This document shows positions 18,422 to 26,273 of a stretch of DNA of 64,000 nucleotides, in pieces (position 1 is the stretch's first letter; every line of letters begins with the position of its first letter). Source of the DNA: Paenibacillus helianthi (GTDB lineage Bacteria; Bacillota; Bacilli; Paenibacillales; Paenibacillaceae); the NCBI RefSeq assembly GCF_001909055.1, contig NZ_LVWI01000047.1:20817-84816 (forward strand). Reading direction: 5' to 3'. The position numbers were made by a program, and so were the translations under genes. Under the pieces are notes generated by a model that ran no database searches, was not told where the DNA came from, and saw only the letters and a program-made list of their open reading frames with translations.

Positions 18422-18781
18422 ATGATTACAATCAGTGAATCAGCAGCAGAACAACTCAAGACTATGCTGGCTGAACAGGAAATTCCAAATATGTTCCTTC
18501 GGCTTGGTGTTACTGAAGGCGGCTGCAGCGGCTTCTCCTACGCCATGGGCTTCGACGACAACGAGAGCGATCAGGACGTATACCTGGATGTTCAGGGCAT
18601 GAAGGTTGTCGTAAGCAAAGACGATATCCGTTACCTGAATGGCCTCGAAATCGACTTCGAGGAATCCGGCATGACCGGCGGCTTCACCATTAATAACCCG
18701 AACGCCACCGCCACCTGCGGCTGCGGATCATCGTTCCGTACGAAGGACGATGCCGGCAAGCCTGCGGCTGAGCCTTGCTAA
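18422..18781 (+). CDS. erpA: A-type Fe-S carrier protein (IscA/ErpA/HesB family)
   Basis: 119-aa Fe-S cluster carrier with the three conserved Cys: Cys35 in EGGCSGFSY and Cys99/Cys101 in TCGCGSSF. In this family they bind a 2Fe-2S or 4Fe-4S cluster passed on to apo-enzymes in the cytoplasm. AGGAGG lies upstream of ATG 18422. After CGCGSSF the protein has an unusual tail of about 15 residues ending PAAEPC; the DNA encoding it is similar to the degenerate GCGGCTGAGCC repeats just downstream, so the tail may be a recent extension. Gene name by family similarity only. Confidence 0.86.
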   Translation: MITISESAAEQLKTMLAEQEIPNMFLRLGVTEGGCSGFSYAMGFDDNESDQDVYLDVQGMKVVVSKDDIRYLNGLEIDFEESGMTGGFTINNPNATATCGCGSSFRTKDDAGKPAAEPC

Positions 18782-19350
18782 ACTGAGGTGGAGCAACGCT
18801 ACCTGCGGCTGAGCCGTGTTGTGCTGCGGATGAACTGTGTTAGCTGAGGCTGAACTGCGCTGAACTACGACTGAGTCGTCCTAACTGCTGTTGAGCTGGC
18901 TTCCATGCAGCATCGGCTGAAGACGATGTTGACTTTTTGATCCACACGCTCGTAAGCGATGTTTAATGCTGCGGAGTGAGGCGCCCAACATGAACGTTTG
19001 GATGAAGTGGAATTACTCCCACTAAACCGAGACCTTAGGCAGCTGGATCATCATTAGGTGGAATAAGTCCATCTAAAATAGCTCAATTAGACCACATCTG
19101 CTGATTTCCTCTGAATGAAGTGGAGAAAATCCCACTAATTGCTGCTACACAACAGTTTTCGGCTAATCAAATGGAGAAATTCCACCTAAAGATTAGTGTG
19201 TTACTACTTTTATCGCTTCATATACAATTGCGAAGCCTTCAGGTGCATGTGCTGGAGGCTTTTTTTGTACCGTCCACAGCAAGCCGGCGGAAGTTCCAGT
19301 ATTTAGCTGTGCTTGTATACTGAGTGAAAGAGGAGCGTTCTTGAACAGGT
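18782..19350. other. 569-bp non-coding region with two kinds of degenerate repeats
   Basis: 18782-18910 is low-complexity, built from variants of GCGGCTGAGCC and GCTGAACTG. 19006-19190 holds four short palindromes (annotated separately). I see no convincing gene or RNA. Confidence 0.6.
19006..19190. repeat. array of four short imperfect palindromes
   Basis: Units at 19006-19026 (AGTGGAATTACTCCCACT + AAA), 19056-19077, 19118-19137 and 19169-19190 share a [A/G]GTGGA...TCC(C)A(C)CTAA pattern and start 50, 62 and 51 bp apart. The arms pair within each unit. Similar words occur near 47024 and 63836. Confidence 0.65.
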
Positions 19351-19779
19351 ATGAATAATCCAATCCTGGTAAGACTGGCAACCCCGGAGGATGCCGAAAG
19401 TCTGGCAAAGCTTAACTATGAGTTTAACGGAGTTCTAATGGACATGCATACAATTCAGGAAACACTGGTTTCGTCAAATGAACTGGTCGCGCTGGGCATA
19501 CGCGGAGATACACCGGTAGGTTTTGCATGCGGCCAATATTTCAAATCCGTATGTTATCGGGAGTTGTATGGAGAAATTACTGAAATGTATGTGAGTGAGA
19601 ATGCGCGAAGAAGCGGGTGCGCCACATCATTACTTTCTTTTCTGGAAGCGGAACTTCGGGCCCGAGGGGTCAAAGAAATTAAATTAATAACCGGCGCAAA
19701 CAATGAGGCAGCTATCGCAACCTATACGAATAATGACTACACAAAACAAGAACATGCCGTGCTGTCCAAAACATTATGA
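19351..19779 (+). CDS. GNAT-family N-acetyltransferase
   Basis: 142-aa acetyl-CoA-dependent acyltransferase of the GNAT fold. The acetyl-CoA loop appears as EMYVSENARRSGCATSLL (R/Q-x-x-G-x-A-like), followed by a conserved ITGANNEAAIATYTNNDY segment typical of the C-terminal half. Translation start at ATG 19351 has only a weak and distant site (AGAGGAG about 17 bases upstream). It overlaps the next upstream-most reading frame by four bases. The substrate cannot be predicted; standalone GNATs act on antibiotics, amines or protein N-termini. Confidence 0.82.
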   Translation: MNNPILVRLATPEDAESLAKLNYEFNGVLMDMHTIQETLVSSNELVALGIRGDTPVGFACGQYFKSVCYRELYGEITEMYVSENARRSGCATSLLSFLEAELRARGVKEIKLITGANNEAAIATYTNNDYTKQEHAVLSKTL

Positions 19780-19823
19780 ATACATTAAACAGCTACCCAT
19801 TAGGACAACAAAGGGAGAACAAC

Positions 19824-20321
19824 ATGATCACCATAGCTTTGACGAAGAAGCTTTTTGAGCTTAGCGCTTTGGTAGAGGAACAGGACAATGAAGAAGAGGC
19901 TGGATTTTATAAGTGGCATGCTAATGTGTTCCGGATGGCTAGGAAGAATAACGTGATTTTTATGAACAATCAGACGCGGTATAACTTTATTTTATTTGGA
20001 ATGAAGAAGGAACATTTTAAAAACATTAACCATTTATTCGTCCAGTCTCTGATAGAGAACTTGCGAGCCGATGAGGTCAGTGATTCAAACATTACGGAGT
20101 ATGTAAGTAAAGCAGATGCAATCAAGTTCACGAAAACCTATAGTCGAAGTGTGCGGGGTTCTATGACAGACATGGTGAAGATGACAGGATTCTTAATTTC
20201 GGATTATCCTCCTCACGCAATGAATATTATAGCGCTTAATCAAAAAAACAATCGGTGTCCTTTGGTTAAACTAAGCAGCTTCCCCGAACGATTGATGAAA
20301 GAGGCATTGGGTTTGCACTAA
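19824..20321 (+). CDS. hypothetical protein, possible DUF6933-type
   Basis: 165 aa, soluble, starting ITIALTKKLFELSALVEE and containing the stretch WHANVFRMARKNNVIFMNN. The opening CTKKL-like words and the pattern of a small protein that describes a short beta-helix fold remind me of DUF6933, but I would not insist. Start at 19824 is chosen because AAAGGGAG stands just before it; an in-frame ATG at 19776 overlaps the acetyltransferase stop. Likely co-transcribed with that gene. Function unknown. Confidence 0.65.
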   Translation: MITIALTKKLFELSALVEEQDNEEEAGFYKWHANVFRMARKNNVIFMNNQTRYNFILFGMKKEHFKNINHLFVQSLIENLRADEVSDSNITEYVSKADAIKFTKTYSRSVRGSMTDMVKMTGFLISDYPPHAMNIIALNQKNNRCPLVKLSSFPERLMKEALGLH

Positions 20322-20326
20322 TATGA

Positions 20327-20368
20327 AGGAGGAGGACTCGTATGAGGCCGTTACATCGGTCATTCTGA
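20327..20368 (+). other. strong ribosome binding site followed by an eight-codon ORF
   Basis: AAGGAGGAGG at 20327-20335 precedes ATG 20342 by an ideal distance, but the frame stops after MRPLHRSF (TGA 20366-20368). Either a tiny leader peptide or the 5' scar of a deleted gene. Confidence 0.4.
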
Positions 20369-20504
20369 CTCCTGTTCCCCCTTCTCGGGGTTGTAAGTCC
20401 AAACAAACTGCATAATAATTTTCCAATAAGAGGTAATGAATACTCACTGTCGAATAAGTGATAGATATACAAATGGAATCAATTTGTGTACGGAGTTTGA
20501 ATGT

Positions 20505-20518
20505 TGTAAACGCTCACA
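20505..20518 (+). promoter_or_regulatory. cre-like operator (CcpA)
   Basis: TGTAAACGCTCACA matches the catabolite-responsive element consensus TGWAANCGNTNWCA at every position. It lies 24 bp before the start and 8 bp before the ribosome binding site of the YjcQ-like gene, a location expected to block transcription. Confidence 0.6.
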
Positions 20519-20542
20519 ATAGAGATGCAGGAGGCGCTGACG

Positions 20543-20809
20543 ATGGACGGAAGCAAGTCGTTGATCTATCAAATTCTCAAGACAATTGAAGAGGGCAAAG
20601 AACCGGTGCTGGAGAACCTGGAAGGGATAACAATAGGGGGGTATCATAGCGCACTGGAACAGATTAAGGAGAACAATCTGGCCAGCAATATCAGCTTCTC
20701 CCTTAGCGGAAAAGGTAAAAAAGCGGTCCGTGTTGCGAACACAAGCGGCTCCAAATTGACCCCTCAGGGTATCAACTATATCCATATCCAGGACAGCCGC
20801 AGCTTCTAG
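20543..20809 (+). CDS. YjcQ-family small protein
   Basis: 88 aa. YQILKTIEEGKEPVLENLEG at the start, a HSALEQIKENNLASNI middle and LTPQGINYI near the end follow the winged-helix layout of YjcQ (B. subtilis YjcQ has ILKEIFEGNTPLSEND and LTEKGENYL), a family common in Firmicutes genomes and phages. Start ATG 20543 behind GCAGGAGG (20527-20534). No DNA-binding partner is known. A perfect cre-like site lies directly upstream, so carbon catabolite control is possible. Confidence 0.65.
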   Translation: MDGSKSLIYQILKTIEEGKEPVLENLEGITIGGYHSALEQIKENNLASNISFSLSGKGKKAVRVANTSGSKLTPQGINYIHIQDSRSF

Positions 20810-20993
20810 CGTTCCATAAGAGGAGTGTTCCTTATAAAAGATAGGCAAAAGCATACTATCCATCCACTCCGGGGGAATCCGGATACAACTGATTTCGTCT
20901 ATATTGAGCTCCAGAGATATAGCGACGGGAAAGTGACCCCGAAGCATTAGTTCTTAAGGGAACTAGGTGTAGAGAAGGTATACTATAAGATTG

Positions 20994-21029
20994 AAACGCA
21001 GAAACCGGAATTTCGGCTTCTGCGTTTTT
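20994..21029 (+). terminator. rho-independent terminator
   Basis: AAACGCAGAA...TTCTGCGTTT hairpin (with an inner CCG/CGG stem) followed by TT-rich sequence, 185 bp after the YjcQ-like gene; could also serve the minus-strand side. Confidence 0.7.
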
Positions 21030-21157
21030 GCATGGGTTGAATAGGAAACTGTTTTAGAACCTTCCAGCTCCCGAAAGCTTCAGCGTGAGATTTGCTGATT
21101 GGTATACTTGGCGACAGCCGCTGCAATTCCAGCCGCTTGTCCCGGCGCAGCGCCACT

Positions 21158-22021
21158 CTAGCTGTTGAACAAGCGGTACTCGCGTGGGGATACTCCGCTC
21201 AGCTGCTTGAAGACTTTACCGAAATGGGAGAAGTTCCCGAAGCCGCACTGCTCGGAAACGGAGGTGACCGATAATCCGGTTTCCTTTAATAAGCGCTGTG
21301 CTTGCCTGACTCTTGTGAGATTGATGTATTCGCTGAATCCGAAGCCGGTAACTTCCTTGAACATTCGGCTAAGATGACTTTTGCTGATGTAGAAGCGGGA
21401 AGATAAGTCGTCCAGCTCCAGAGGTTCAGCATAGCTGGCATGAATATGGCGGACTATAGCGGTGATCTTCTGCTGTACCGGTGTAGGCTCGTAGTGAACA
21501 GACGGCTCCTGTCTGAGCAATTCTCTGGCCGTGAACAGCAGCAGCTCGGTCGCCGCATGGACCGCGTGGATTTCATAGCCCGGGGGTTCTTCAGTAAGCT
21601 CCCCGAGCAGTTTCAGCAGCAGCGCCTCCAGCGGGAGGCGCTGCTGTAGCTTCAGCCTCAGTATAGGATACTCATGGGAGAATACAGACAATAGCAGTTG
21701 CTTATGTTCTGCGGAGAATCCGTCGAAGAAGGCAGGATCATAATACAGCAGCATTCTTTCGTAGCCGGGGATGCCGGCGTCGGAGGTTCTATGCACTATA
21801 TCCGAGCCGATCAGCACGATATCTCCGGGCTGTACGGTGAAACTGCGGTCATGGATGAAGTAATTCCGCTCACCGGAAAAAAGATAATACAGTTCATATT
21901 CACGGTGAAAATGGGTTTCCGTCATGGTGTGAAAATCATTCCTGTCGAACTCTATCTGAAGTCCATTCCGGGAAGCTGTAAGGTCAAATCTAATTTGATC
22001 CGGCACCTGCCCAATGTCCAT
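21158..22021 (-). CDS. AraC-family transcriptional regulator with cupin-type sensor
   Basis: 287-aa regulator. The N-terminal half is a cupin/AraC-binding domain (ETHFHREYELYYLFSGE, then QPGDIVLIGSDIVHR), the C-terminal 100 residues hold the double helix-turn-helix with ISKSHLSRMFKEVTGFGFSEYI and CGFGNFSHFGKVFKQLSGVSPREYR. Start at ATG (22021) behind GAGGAG; TTG six bases upstream is an alternative. It is divergent from a Gfo/Idh/MocA dehydrogenase gene, the usual arrangement for a sugar-responsive activator and its target, so it likely controls that gene. Ligand unknown. Confidence 0.9.
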   Translation of the reverse strand: MDIGQVPDQIRFDLTASRNGLQIEFDRNDFHTMTETHFHREYELYYLFSGERNYFIHDRSFTVQPGDIVLIGSDIVHRTSDAGIPGYERMLLYYDPAFFDGFSAEHKQLLLSVFSHEYPILRLKLQQRLPLEALLLKLLGELTEEPPGYEIHAVHAATELLLFTARELLRQEPSVHYEPTPVQQKITAIVRHIHASYAEPLELDDLSSRFYISKSHLSRMFKEVTGFGFSEYINLTRVRQAQRLLKETGLSVTSVSEQCGFGNFSHFGKVFKQLSGVSPREYRLFNS

Positions 22022-22184
22022 ACCCAACTCTCCTCATATAGAAAATAACATATGCAGCTATTATAGCAAAATAAGCGGGGTATTAGATAAAAGGAGTGAT
22101 AATTGCAGAGAAACCATATAAATATTGTGTTACTCTATGGCTGAAAGCCAACAAATAGGATGAACTATAGGAGGCGAAAGAGAA

Positions 22185-23471
22185 TTGGATAAGAAACGTT
22201 ATGTACAGGTAGGCATTGGGGGCAGGGCACAATTCTTCTATGAAGCCATTGCAAAGGAATACAGGGATTCCGCAGAGCTTACCGCTTTTTGCGATGTGAA
22301 CCAGACGCGTATGGATTATGCCAATAAGGTTCTCTCGGGAACCTATGAATATCCGCAGGTGCGCACTTACCGGACTGAACAATTTGATGAGATGGTTGAA
22401 ACCGATAATCCGGATATCGTCATTGTTACCAGTGTGGACCGGACACATCACCGATATATTATCCGGGCGCTTGAGCTGGGCTGTGATGTCATTACGGAGA
22501 AGCCCATGACCGTCGATGTGGAGAAATGCAAAGAGATATACGATGCTGTGGAGCGAACAGGACATAAGGTGCGGGTTACCTTCAATTACCGTTATGCTCC
22601 GCATCACACGAAGGCCCGCGAGCTGATCTCCTCCGGGGTGATCGGGGATGTGCATTCGATCCATTTTGAATGGCTGTTGAATACACAGCATGGTGCGGAT
22701 TATTTCCGCCGCTGGCATCGGGATAAGCGTAACAGCGGAGGCCTGCTTGTCCACAAATCGACTCATCATTTCGATCTGGTCAACTTCTGGATCGGTGCGG
22801 AGCCGGAGACGGTATTTGCCTTTGGTGATCTGAGATTCTACGGCCGGGAGAACGCCGAACGGCGCGGCGTAACTTCGTTCTACCAGCGTGGCACCGGCAA
22901 TCCGGCAGCCTCGGAAGATCCTTTCGCCCTGCATCTGGATCAGAATCCCGTGCTGAAGGAGATGTATCTGGATGCGGAGGCGGATGACGGCTACCAGCGG
23001 GATCAAAGCGTATTCGGCGACGGCATCAGCATCGAGGACACCATGGGGGTAATGGTCCGGTACAGCAACAAGGCCATTCTCACCTATTCGCTGAATGCCT
23101 ATATGCCTTGGGAAGGCTACCGGATCGCTTTTAACGGCTCCAAAGGAAGAATCGAAATGAGCATAGTAGAGAAATCCTATGTCAATGCCGGAGGTGACCG
23201 GTCACTGGAAGGTGCCGTGGAGGGCAAGCATATTGTGGTCCATCCCATGTTTGATGCGCCTTATGAGGTCCAAGTGGACGAAGGAGCAGGAGGTCACGGC
23301 GGGGGAGATCCGGTGCTGCTGAATGATCTGTTCGGAACCCCGGACGAGGACATCTACCACCGGGCAGCTGACCACCGGGATGGAGCCCGCTCCATCATGA
23401 CCGGCATCGCTGCCAACCAAGCCATCCGCACCGGGCTTCCGGTCCGGATCAAGGATCTGATCTCAATTTAA
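22185..23471 (+). CDS. Gfo/Idh/MocA-family oxidoreductase
   Basis: 428-aa NAD(P)-dependent dehydrogenase of the glucose-fructose oxidoreductase/inositol dehydrogenase family. The Rossmann start is VGIGGRAQFFYEAIAKEY, followed by the family motif TEKPM (here ITEKPMTVD, catalytic Lys) and the GGLLVHKSTHHFDLVNFW segment with the catalytic His. TTG start at 22185 with GGAGGCG before it. Longer than the usual 340-390 aa because of an extra loop around residues 220-290. Probably oxidises a sugar, polyol or sugar acid. Control by the divergent AraC regulator is inferred. Confidence 0.88.
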   Translation: MDKKRYVQVGIGGRAQFFYEAIAKEYRDSAELTAFCDVNQTRMDYANKVLSGTYEYPQVRTYRTEQFDEMVETDNPDIVIVTSVDRTHHRYIIRALELGCDVITEKPMTVDVEKCKEIYDAVERTGHKVRVTFNYRYAPHHTKARELISSGVIGDVHSIHFEWLLNTQHGADYFRRWHRDKRNSGGLLVHKSTHHFDLVNFWIGAEPETVFAFGDLRFYGRENAERRGVTSFYQRGTGNPAASEDPFALHLDQNPVLKEMYLDAEADDGYQRDQSVFGDGISIEDTMGVMVRYSNKAILTYSLNAYMPWEGYRIAFNGSKGRIEMSIVEKSYVNAGGDRSLEGAVEGKHIVVHPMFDAPYEVQVDEGAGGHGGGDPVLLNDLFGTPDEDIYHRAADHRDGARSIMTGIAANQAIRTGLPVRIKDLISI

Positions 23472-23547
23472 TTTAATAGGTGCGCAGATCTGGAGGCTTT
23501 TTTAAATATAATCCGTATTTTATATGTTGTACGCAATAAGTTGCCTA

Positions 23548-23609
23548 TCCTTATATTTCTCGCTGAACGGCTACCGTCCTAAAAAGGGCGGCGAAGCCGT
23601 TTCTGCTTG
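23548..23609. repeat. dispersed intergenic repeat, copy B
   Basis: ATATTTCTCGCTGAACGGC through CCGTCCT...AGGGCGGCGAAGCCGTTTC is a second copy of the element at 8432-8500, here between the dehydrogenase gene and a hypothetical gene. CGGCTACCGTCC can pair with GGGCGGCGAAGCCG. Confidence 0.7.
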
Positions 23610-23706
23610 TCTGGGCTCATCCAGTTTCCAGTTTTTAGCGGGACTGATATACTGAATTGTAGTGTGGATAACGTTCTGAAGGCAGGATAATAACGGAGGA
23701 GCTCAT

Positions 23707-24093
23707 ATGAAAACCTTATACCGGCCCGTCGGCCTCACGGAAATGAAACTAATACTCGATCTGCACCTCGGCGGCTTTCCTCCCAGATTACCGGAACAAC
23801 CGATTTTTTATCCTGTTCTTAATAAGCCGTATGCTGATCAAATCGCGAGAGAATGGAACACCAAGGACCTATTTTCCGGCTATGCCGGATTTGTAACTGA
23901 ATTTGACGTGGCCAGTCCTTATATCGATCAGTATGAAGAACATGTTGTAGGAGCCAGACATCATCTAGAGTTGTGGATACCTGCTGAGGAAATGGACGAA
24001 TTCAATCATCAAATTGTTGGTCCAATCCGAGTGGTTGATATTTACTACGGTACCGATTATGTGGGTCTGATTCCGGGGGGGATCTGTTTTTGA
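23707..24093 (+). CDS. conserved hypothetical protein (ADP-ribosylation/crystallin J1-type annotation)
   Basis: 128 aa, soluble. Conserved-looking core FPPRLPEQPIFYPVLNK, then HHLELWIPAEEMDEFNHQIV and RVVDIYYG. Proteins with this core in Bacillales are often labelled ADP-ribosylation/crystallin J1, but the label is historical and I see no catalytic motif of ADP-ribosylglycohydrolases. GGAGGAG precedes ATG 23707. First of four small consecutive genes that look like immunity or accessory proteins. Function not known. Confidence 0.65.
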   Translation: MKTLYRPVGLTEMKLILDLHLGGFPPRLPEQPIFYPVLNKPYADQIAREWNTKDLFSGYAGFVTEFDVASPYIDQYEEHVVGARHHLELWIPAEEMDEFNHQIVGPIRVVDIYYGTDYVGLIPGGICF

Positions 24094-24115
24094 GAACCAA
24101 AGCGCAGCCCAGCAG

Positions 24116-24346
24116 TTGATTACTTGGAAAAATATTTTAGAATGCAATGCTATGGATTTTTACAGTGAGATCAGAGAGCATTGGCAGCATATTTTCACGA
24201 GTTATCCCTATTGGAGTCAGAGGGGTTTTACGGGGTACGGATTATCAGAGGCTACAAAAAACGAAGTGCTTGGAACAATGAAAGAATATTGGAATGGGCT
24301 TTTTCCGGATATGGTTTTACTTAGCCTAGGCAAGGAGGCATTATGA
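24116..24346 (+). CDS. small hypothetical protein
   Basis: 76 aa if started at TTG 24116; ATG 24152 would give 64 aa. Neither has a clear ribosome binding site. The sequence (DFYSEIREHWQHIF, then TGYGLSEATKNEVLGTM) is polar and soluble without motifs that I recognise. The frame is open upstream and overlaps the preceding gene's end, so it could also be a remnant of a longer gene. It is AT-richer than its core neighbours. Confidence 0.4.
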   Translation: MITWKNILECNAMDFYSEIREHWQHIFTSYPYWSQRGFTGYGLSEATKNEVLGTMKEYWNGLFPDMVLLSLGKEAL

Positions 24347-24388
24347 TTCTGATGTTGCGTCTATGGTCGGAATAAAATGGAGGGTACT

Positions 24389-24796
24389 ATGAGCGTATGG
24401 AGAAGAAAGGCTCTGGAGTTGTTTTGTGATGCCAGATTTCATTTTACTCAAAAAGATGACACCGTATATTCCCTGTTACTTGAGTTGCACATTAGGCTCG
24501 ATGAGCTCCACAGAAATAATAATACCTTTGAGCTTACCAAAATCTATAATTACGTAGAATGGTGCTTTCATCAAGGCAACCGAAGCCATTATCTGTGCAA
24601 TGCTGCGGCAGTAGGTTTCTATGAGCATTTAGTAGATGATGAAATCACACGCAATGCCATTCCCTATTGGGTCAAACCTGATATTTTCGAAGCGGTCCAA
24701 TCACTTTTTGAATGGAGGCTAGAAAATAAACTAGCTCTATATATTGAGTTGGTTATGGAATATAACAAAATCAACAATACGCAATTCATAAGTTGA
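24389..24796 (+). CDS. hypothetical protein, DUF7674-like
   Basis: 135 aa, mostly helical. The central LCNAAAVGFYEHLVDDEITRN-like stretch (CNAAAVGFYEHL, then IPYWVKPDIFE) is what I recall from a small Firmicutes family, often found near secreted toxins as putative immunity proteins; the DUF number is uncertain. Start at 24389 with GGAGG five bases upstream; ATG 24377 is possible. It is 14 bp before the next gene, likely the same transcript. Confidence 0.6.
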   Translation: MSVWRRKALELFCDARFHFTQKDDTVYSLLLELHIRLDELHRNNNTFELTKIYNYVEWCFHQGNRSHYLCNAAAVGFYEHLVDDEITRNAIPYWVKPDIFEAVQSLFEWRLENKLALYIELVMEYNKINNTQFIS

Positions 24797-24810
24797 CTGG
24801 AGGAACGATG

Positions 24811-25353
24811 ATGAGTAACCCGAAGGCGAATATCAATACATGGTTTCCTAAAGAATCTTCAACCCTCTCAGCGGAAGAAATCGTTGATTCGGTATGCAGC
24901 AGCATCTATGAGCCTGAGAATGCGGCTGCCCGGGAGGATGTGCTGAAATCACCTGGATTCCTGAGGGAGATTATGCTGCTGATCGATCTGGATACAGAAC
25001 TCACGATGAATGGCATCCTGGGCTTTCTGGAGAATTCATCCGGCCGGTATTTGCTGGAGACTATTCAAGCACTTCAGCATATTGGCGCAGCCGAAGATGC
25101 GGAGATTTTAGAGCAGATCTACCAGCAGCTTGAAATCACTCCGGCTCAGCGAATAAAATCTCCCGGTCTGCATGAAGTCAGCAGCTTTCAAGACCGGTAC
25201 ATCCTGAATGCAGAAGTGTTAGATGGAATACTCAGGCTGTCCGAGGCACTGTATTTGAATACACCTGACCGCAATATTTTTGATAACCTGGTTGGCTATC
25301 TTTCTGCGAACAGACATCTGCTTGATGAAGAACTGAAGAAGTATAGCTGGTGA
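24811..25353 (+). CDS. DMP19/DUF4375-like protein
   Basis: 180 aa, helical. The segment MNGILGFLENSSGRYLLETI followed by QALQHIGAAEDAEIL matches the DUF4375 (DMP19-type) pattern of small proteins seen in many bacteria, sometimes as immunity partners of polymorphic toxins. Start at 24811 (second of two adjacent ATGs) with GGAGGA about six bases upstream. Tightly linked to the previous gene. No toxin gene is visible beside it, so the immunity reading is only an inference. Confidence 0.65.
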   Translation: MSNPKANINTWFPKESSTLSAEEIVDSVCSSIYEPENAAAREDVLKSPGFLREIMLLIDLDTELTMNGILGFLENSSGRYLLETIQALQHIGAAEDAEILEQIYQQLEITPAQRIKSPGLHEVSSFQDRYILNAEVLDGILRLSEALYLNTPDRNIFDNLVGYLSANRHLLDEELKKYSW

Positions 25354-25403
25354 TGCTGTCTAGCTGTGGCGAAGGAAATAATCTAATCTAGGAGATGCAC
25401 AAA

Positions 25404-26123
25404 ATGCCGGAAACGATCAAAACCAATGTTGATTTACTCCATATGCTGGACTCGCTAATGAGAGAGCCCGTCCCGTTTTGGGACAAATTCTATAGTGACA
25501 GAACGAAGGGGGTTCCCTTTTTTGTAGATAAGCCGGATGAAAATTTGGTCTCTTATGTAGAATCGGAGATACTGCAGGGCGGACGCATGCTGGAATTGGG
25601 GTGCGGACCTGGACGGAATGCGATTTATGCGGCGCTTCATGATTTTGATGTGGATGCAATCGATCTTTCGGAAGAAGCCATTGCCTGGGCGAAGGAACGT
25701 GCAGCTGAAAAAAATATTCAGGTGAATTTTACCTGCGGATCGGTTTTTGACCTGTCTCCCGAGTCAGAATATGATCTGGTCTATGATGCAGGCTGTCTTC
25801 ATCATCTGTGGCCCCATCGGCGAATTGGATATATGGAGATGATCCATCATGCGCTGAAGGACGGGGGATATTTTGGATTAACATGTTTTGCTCCCGGGTT
25901 TACGGAAATGGGAGGAGCCATGGAATTAAGCGACTGGGATGTGTACCGGGACCGAAGCATGCATGGCGGACAAGCGTACAGCCAAGAGAAATTAAGCGAA
26001 CTCTTAGGCGGATATTTTGAGCTGGTGGAGATCCGGTTGATGAAGGAATGTGCGGAGAAGGACGAAGTGTTCGGCGTTCCTTTTCTATGGACAAGCCTAT
26101 GGAGAAAACACCTGAAGGGATAA
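25404..26123 (+). CDS. class I SAM-dependent methyltransferase
   Basis: 239-aa cytoplasmic methyltransferase of the Rossmann type: motif I LELGCGPGRNAIYAA, the acidic residue of motif II (VDAIDLSEEAI), and YDLVYDAGCLHHLWPHRR as motif IV. The N-terminal FWDKFYSDRTKGVPFF resembles tellurite-resistance/TehB-like and small-molecule methyltransferases of Bacillales. ATG 25404 is preferred over 25395 because AGGAG lies at 25390-25394. Substrate unknown. Confidence 0.85.
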   Translation: MPETIKTNVDLLHMLDSLMREPVPFWDKFYSDRTKGVPFFVDKPDENLVSYVESEILQGGRMLELGCGPGRNAIYAALHDFDVDAIDLSEEAIAWAKERAAEKNIQVNFTCGSVFDLSPESEYDLVYDAGCLHHLWPHRRIGYMEMIHHALKDGGYFGLTCFAPGFTEMGGAMELSDWDVYRDRSMHGGQAYSQEKLSELLGGYFELVEIRLMKECAEKDEVFGVPFLWTSLWRKHLKG

Positions 26124-26273
26124 CTGCATAGGCCAGATTACTTACAAACTAAAAACCTATGTGAAAATGAACGTATCCTTGAGTTCATCTGTACTATCTT
26201 TCTATGCAGGTCGAATTAAACGGACAGCAAGCTGACTCCGTAAAAACTTTGAAGTATGAAGGAAGGGACCCCC

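Noticed and set aside
19006..19190. CRISPR-like spacing of the four short palindromes
   Set aside because: Only four units, about 20 bp and divergent from each other, each self-complementary; no cas gene in the window.
23707..24093. ADP-ribosylglycohydrolase activity for the crystallin J1-labelled protein
   Set aside because: Far too short and lacking the Asp-rich metal motifs of that family.
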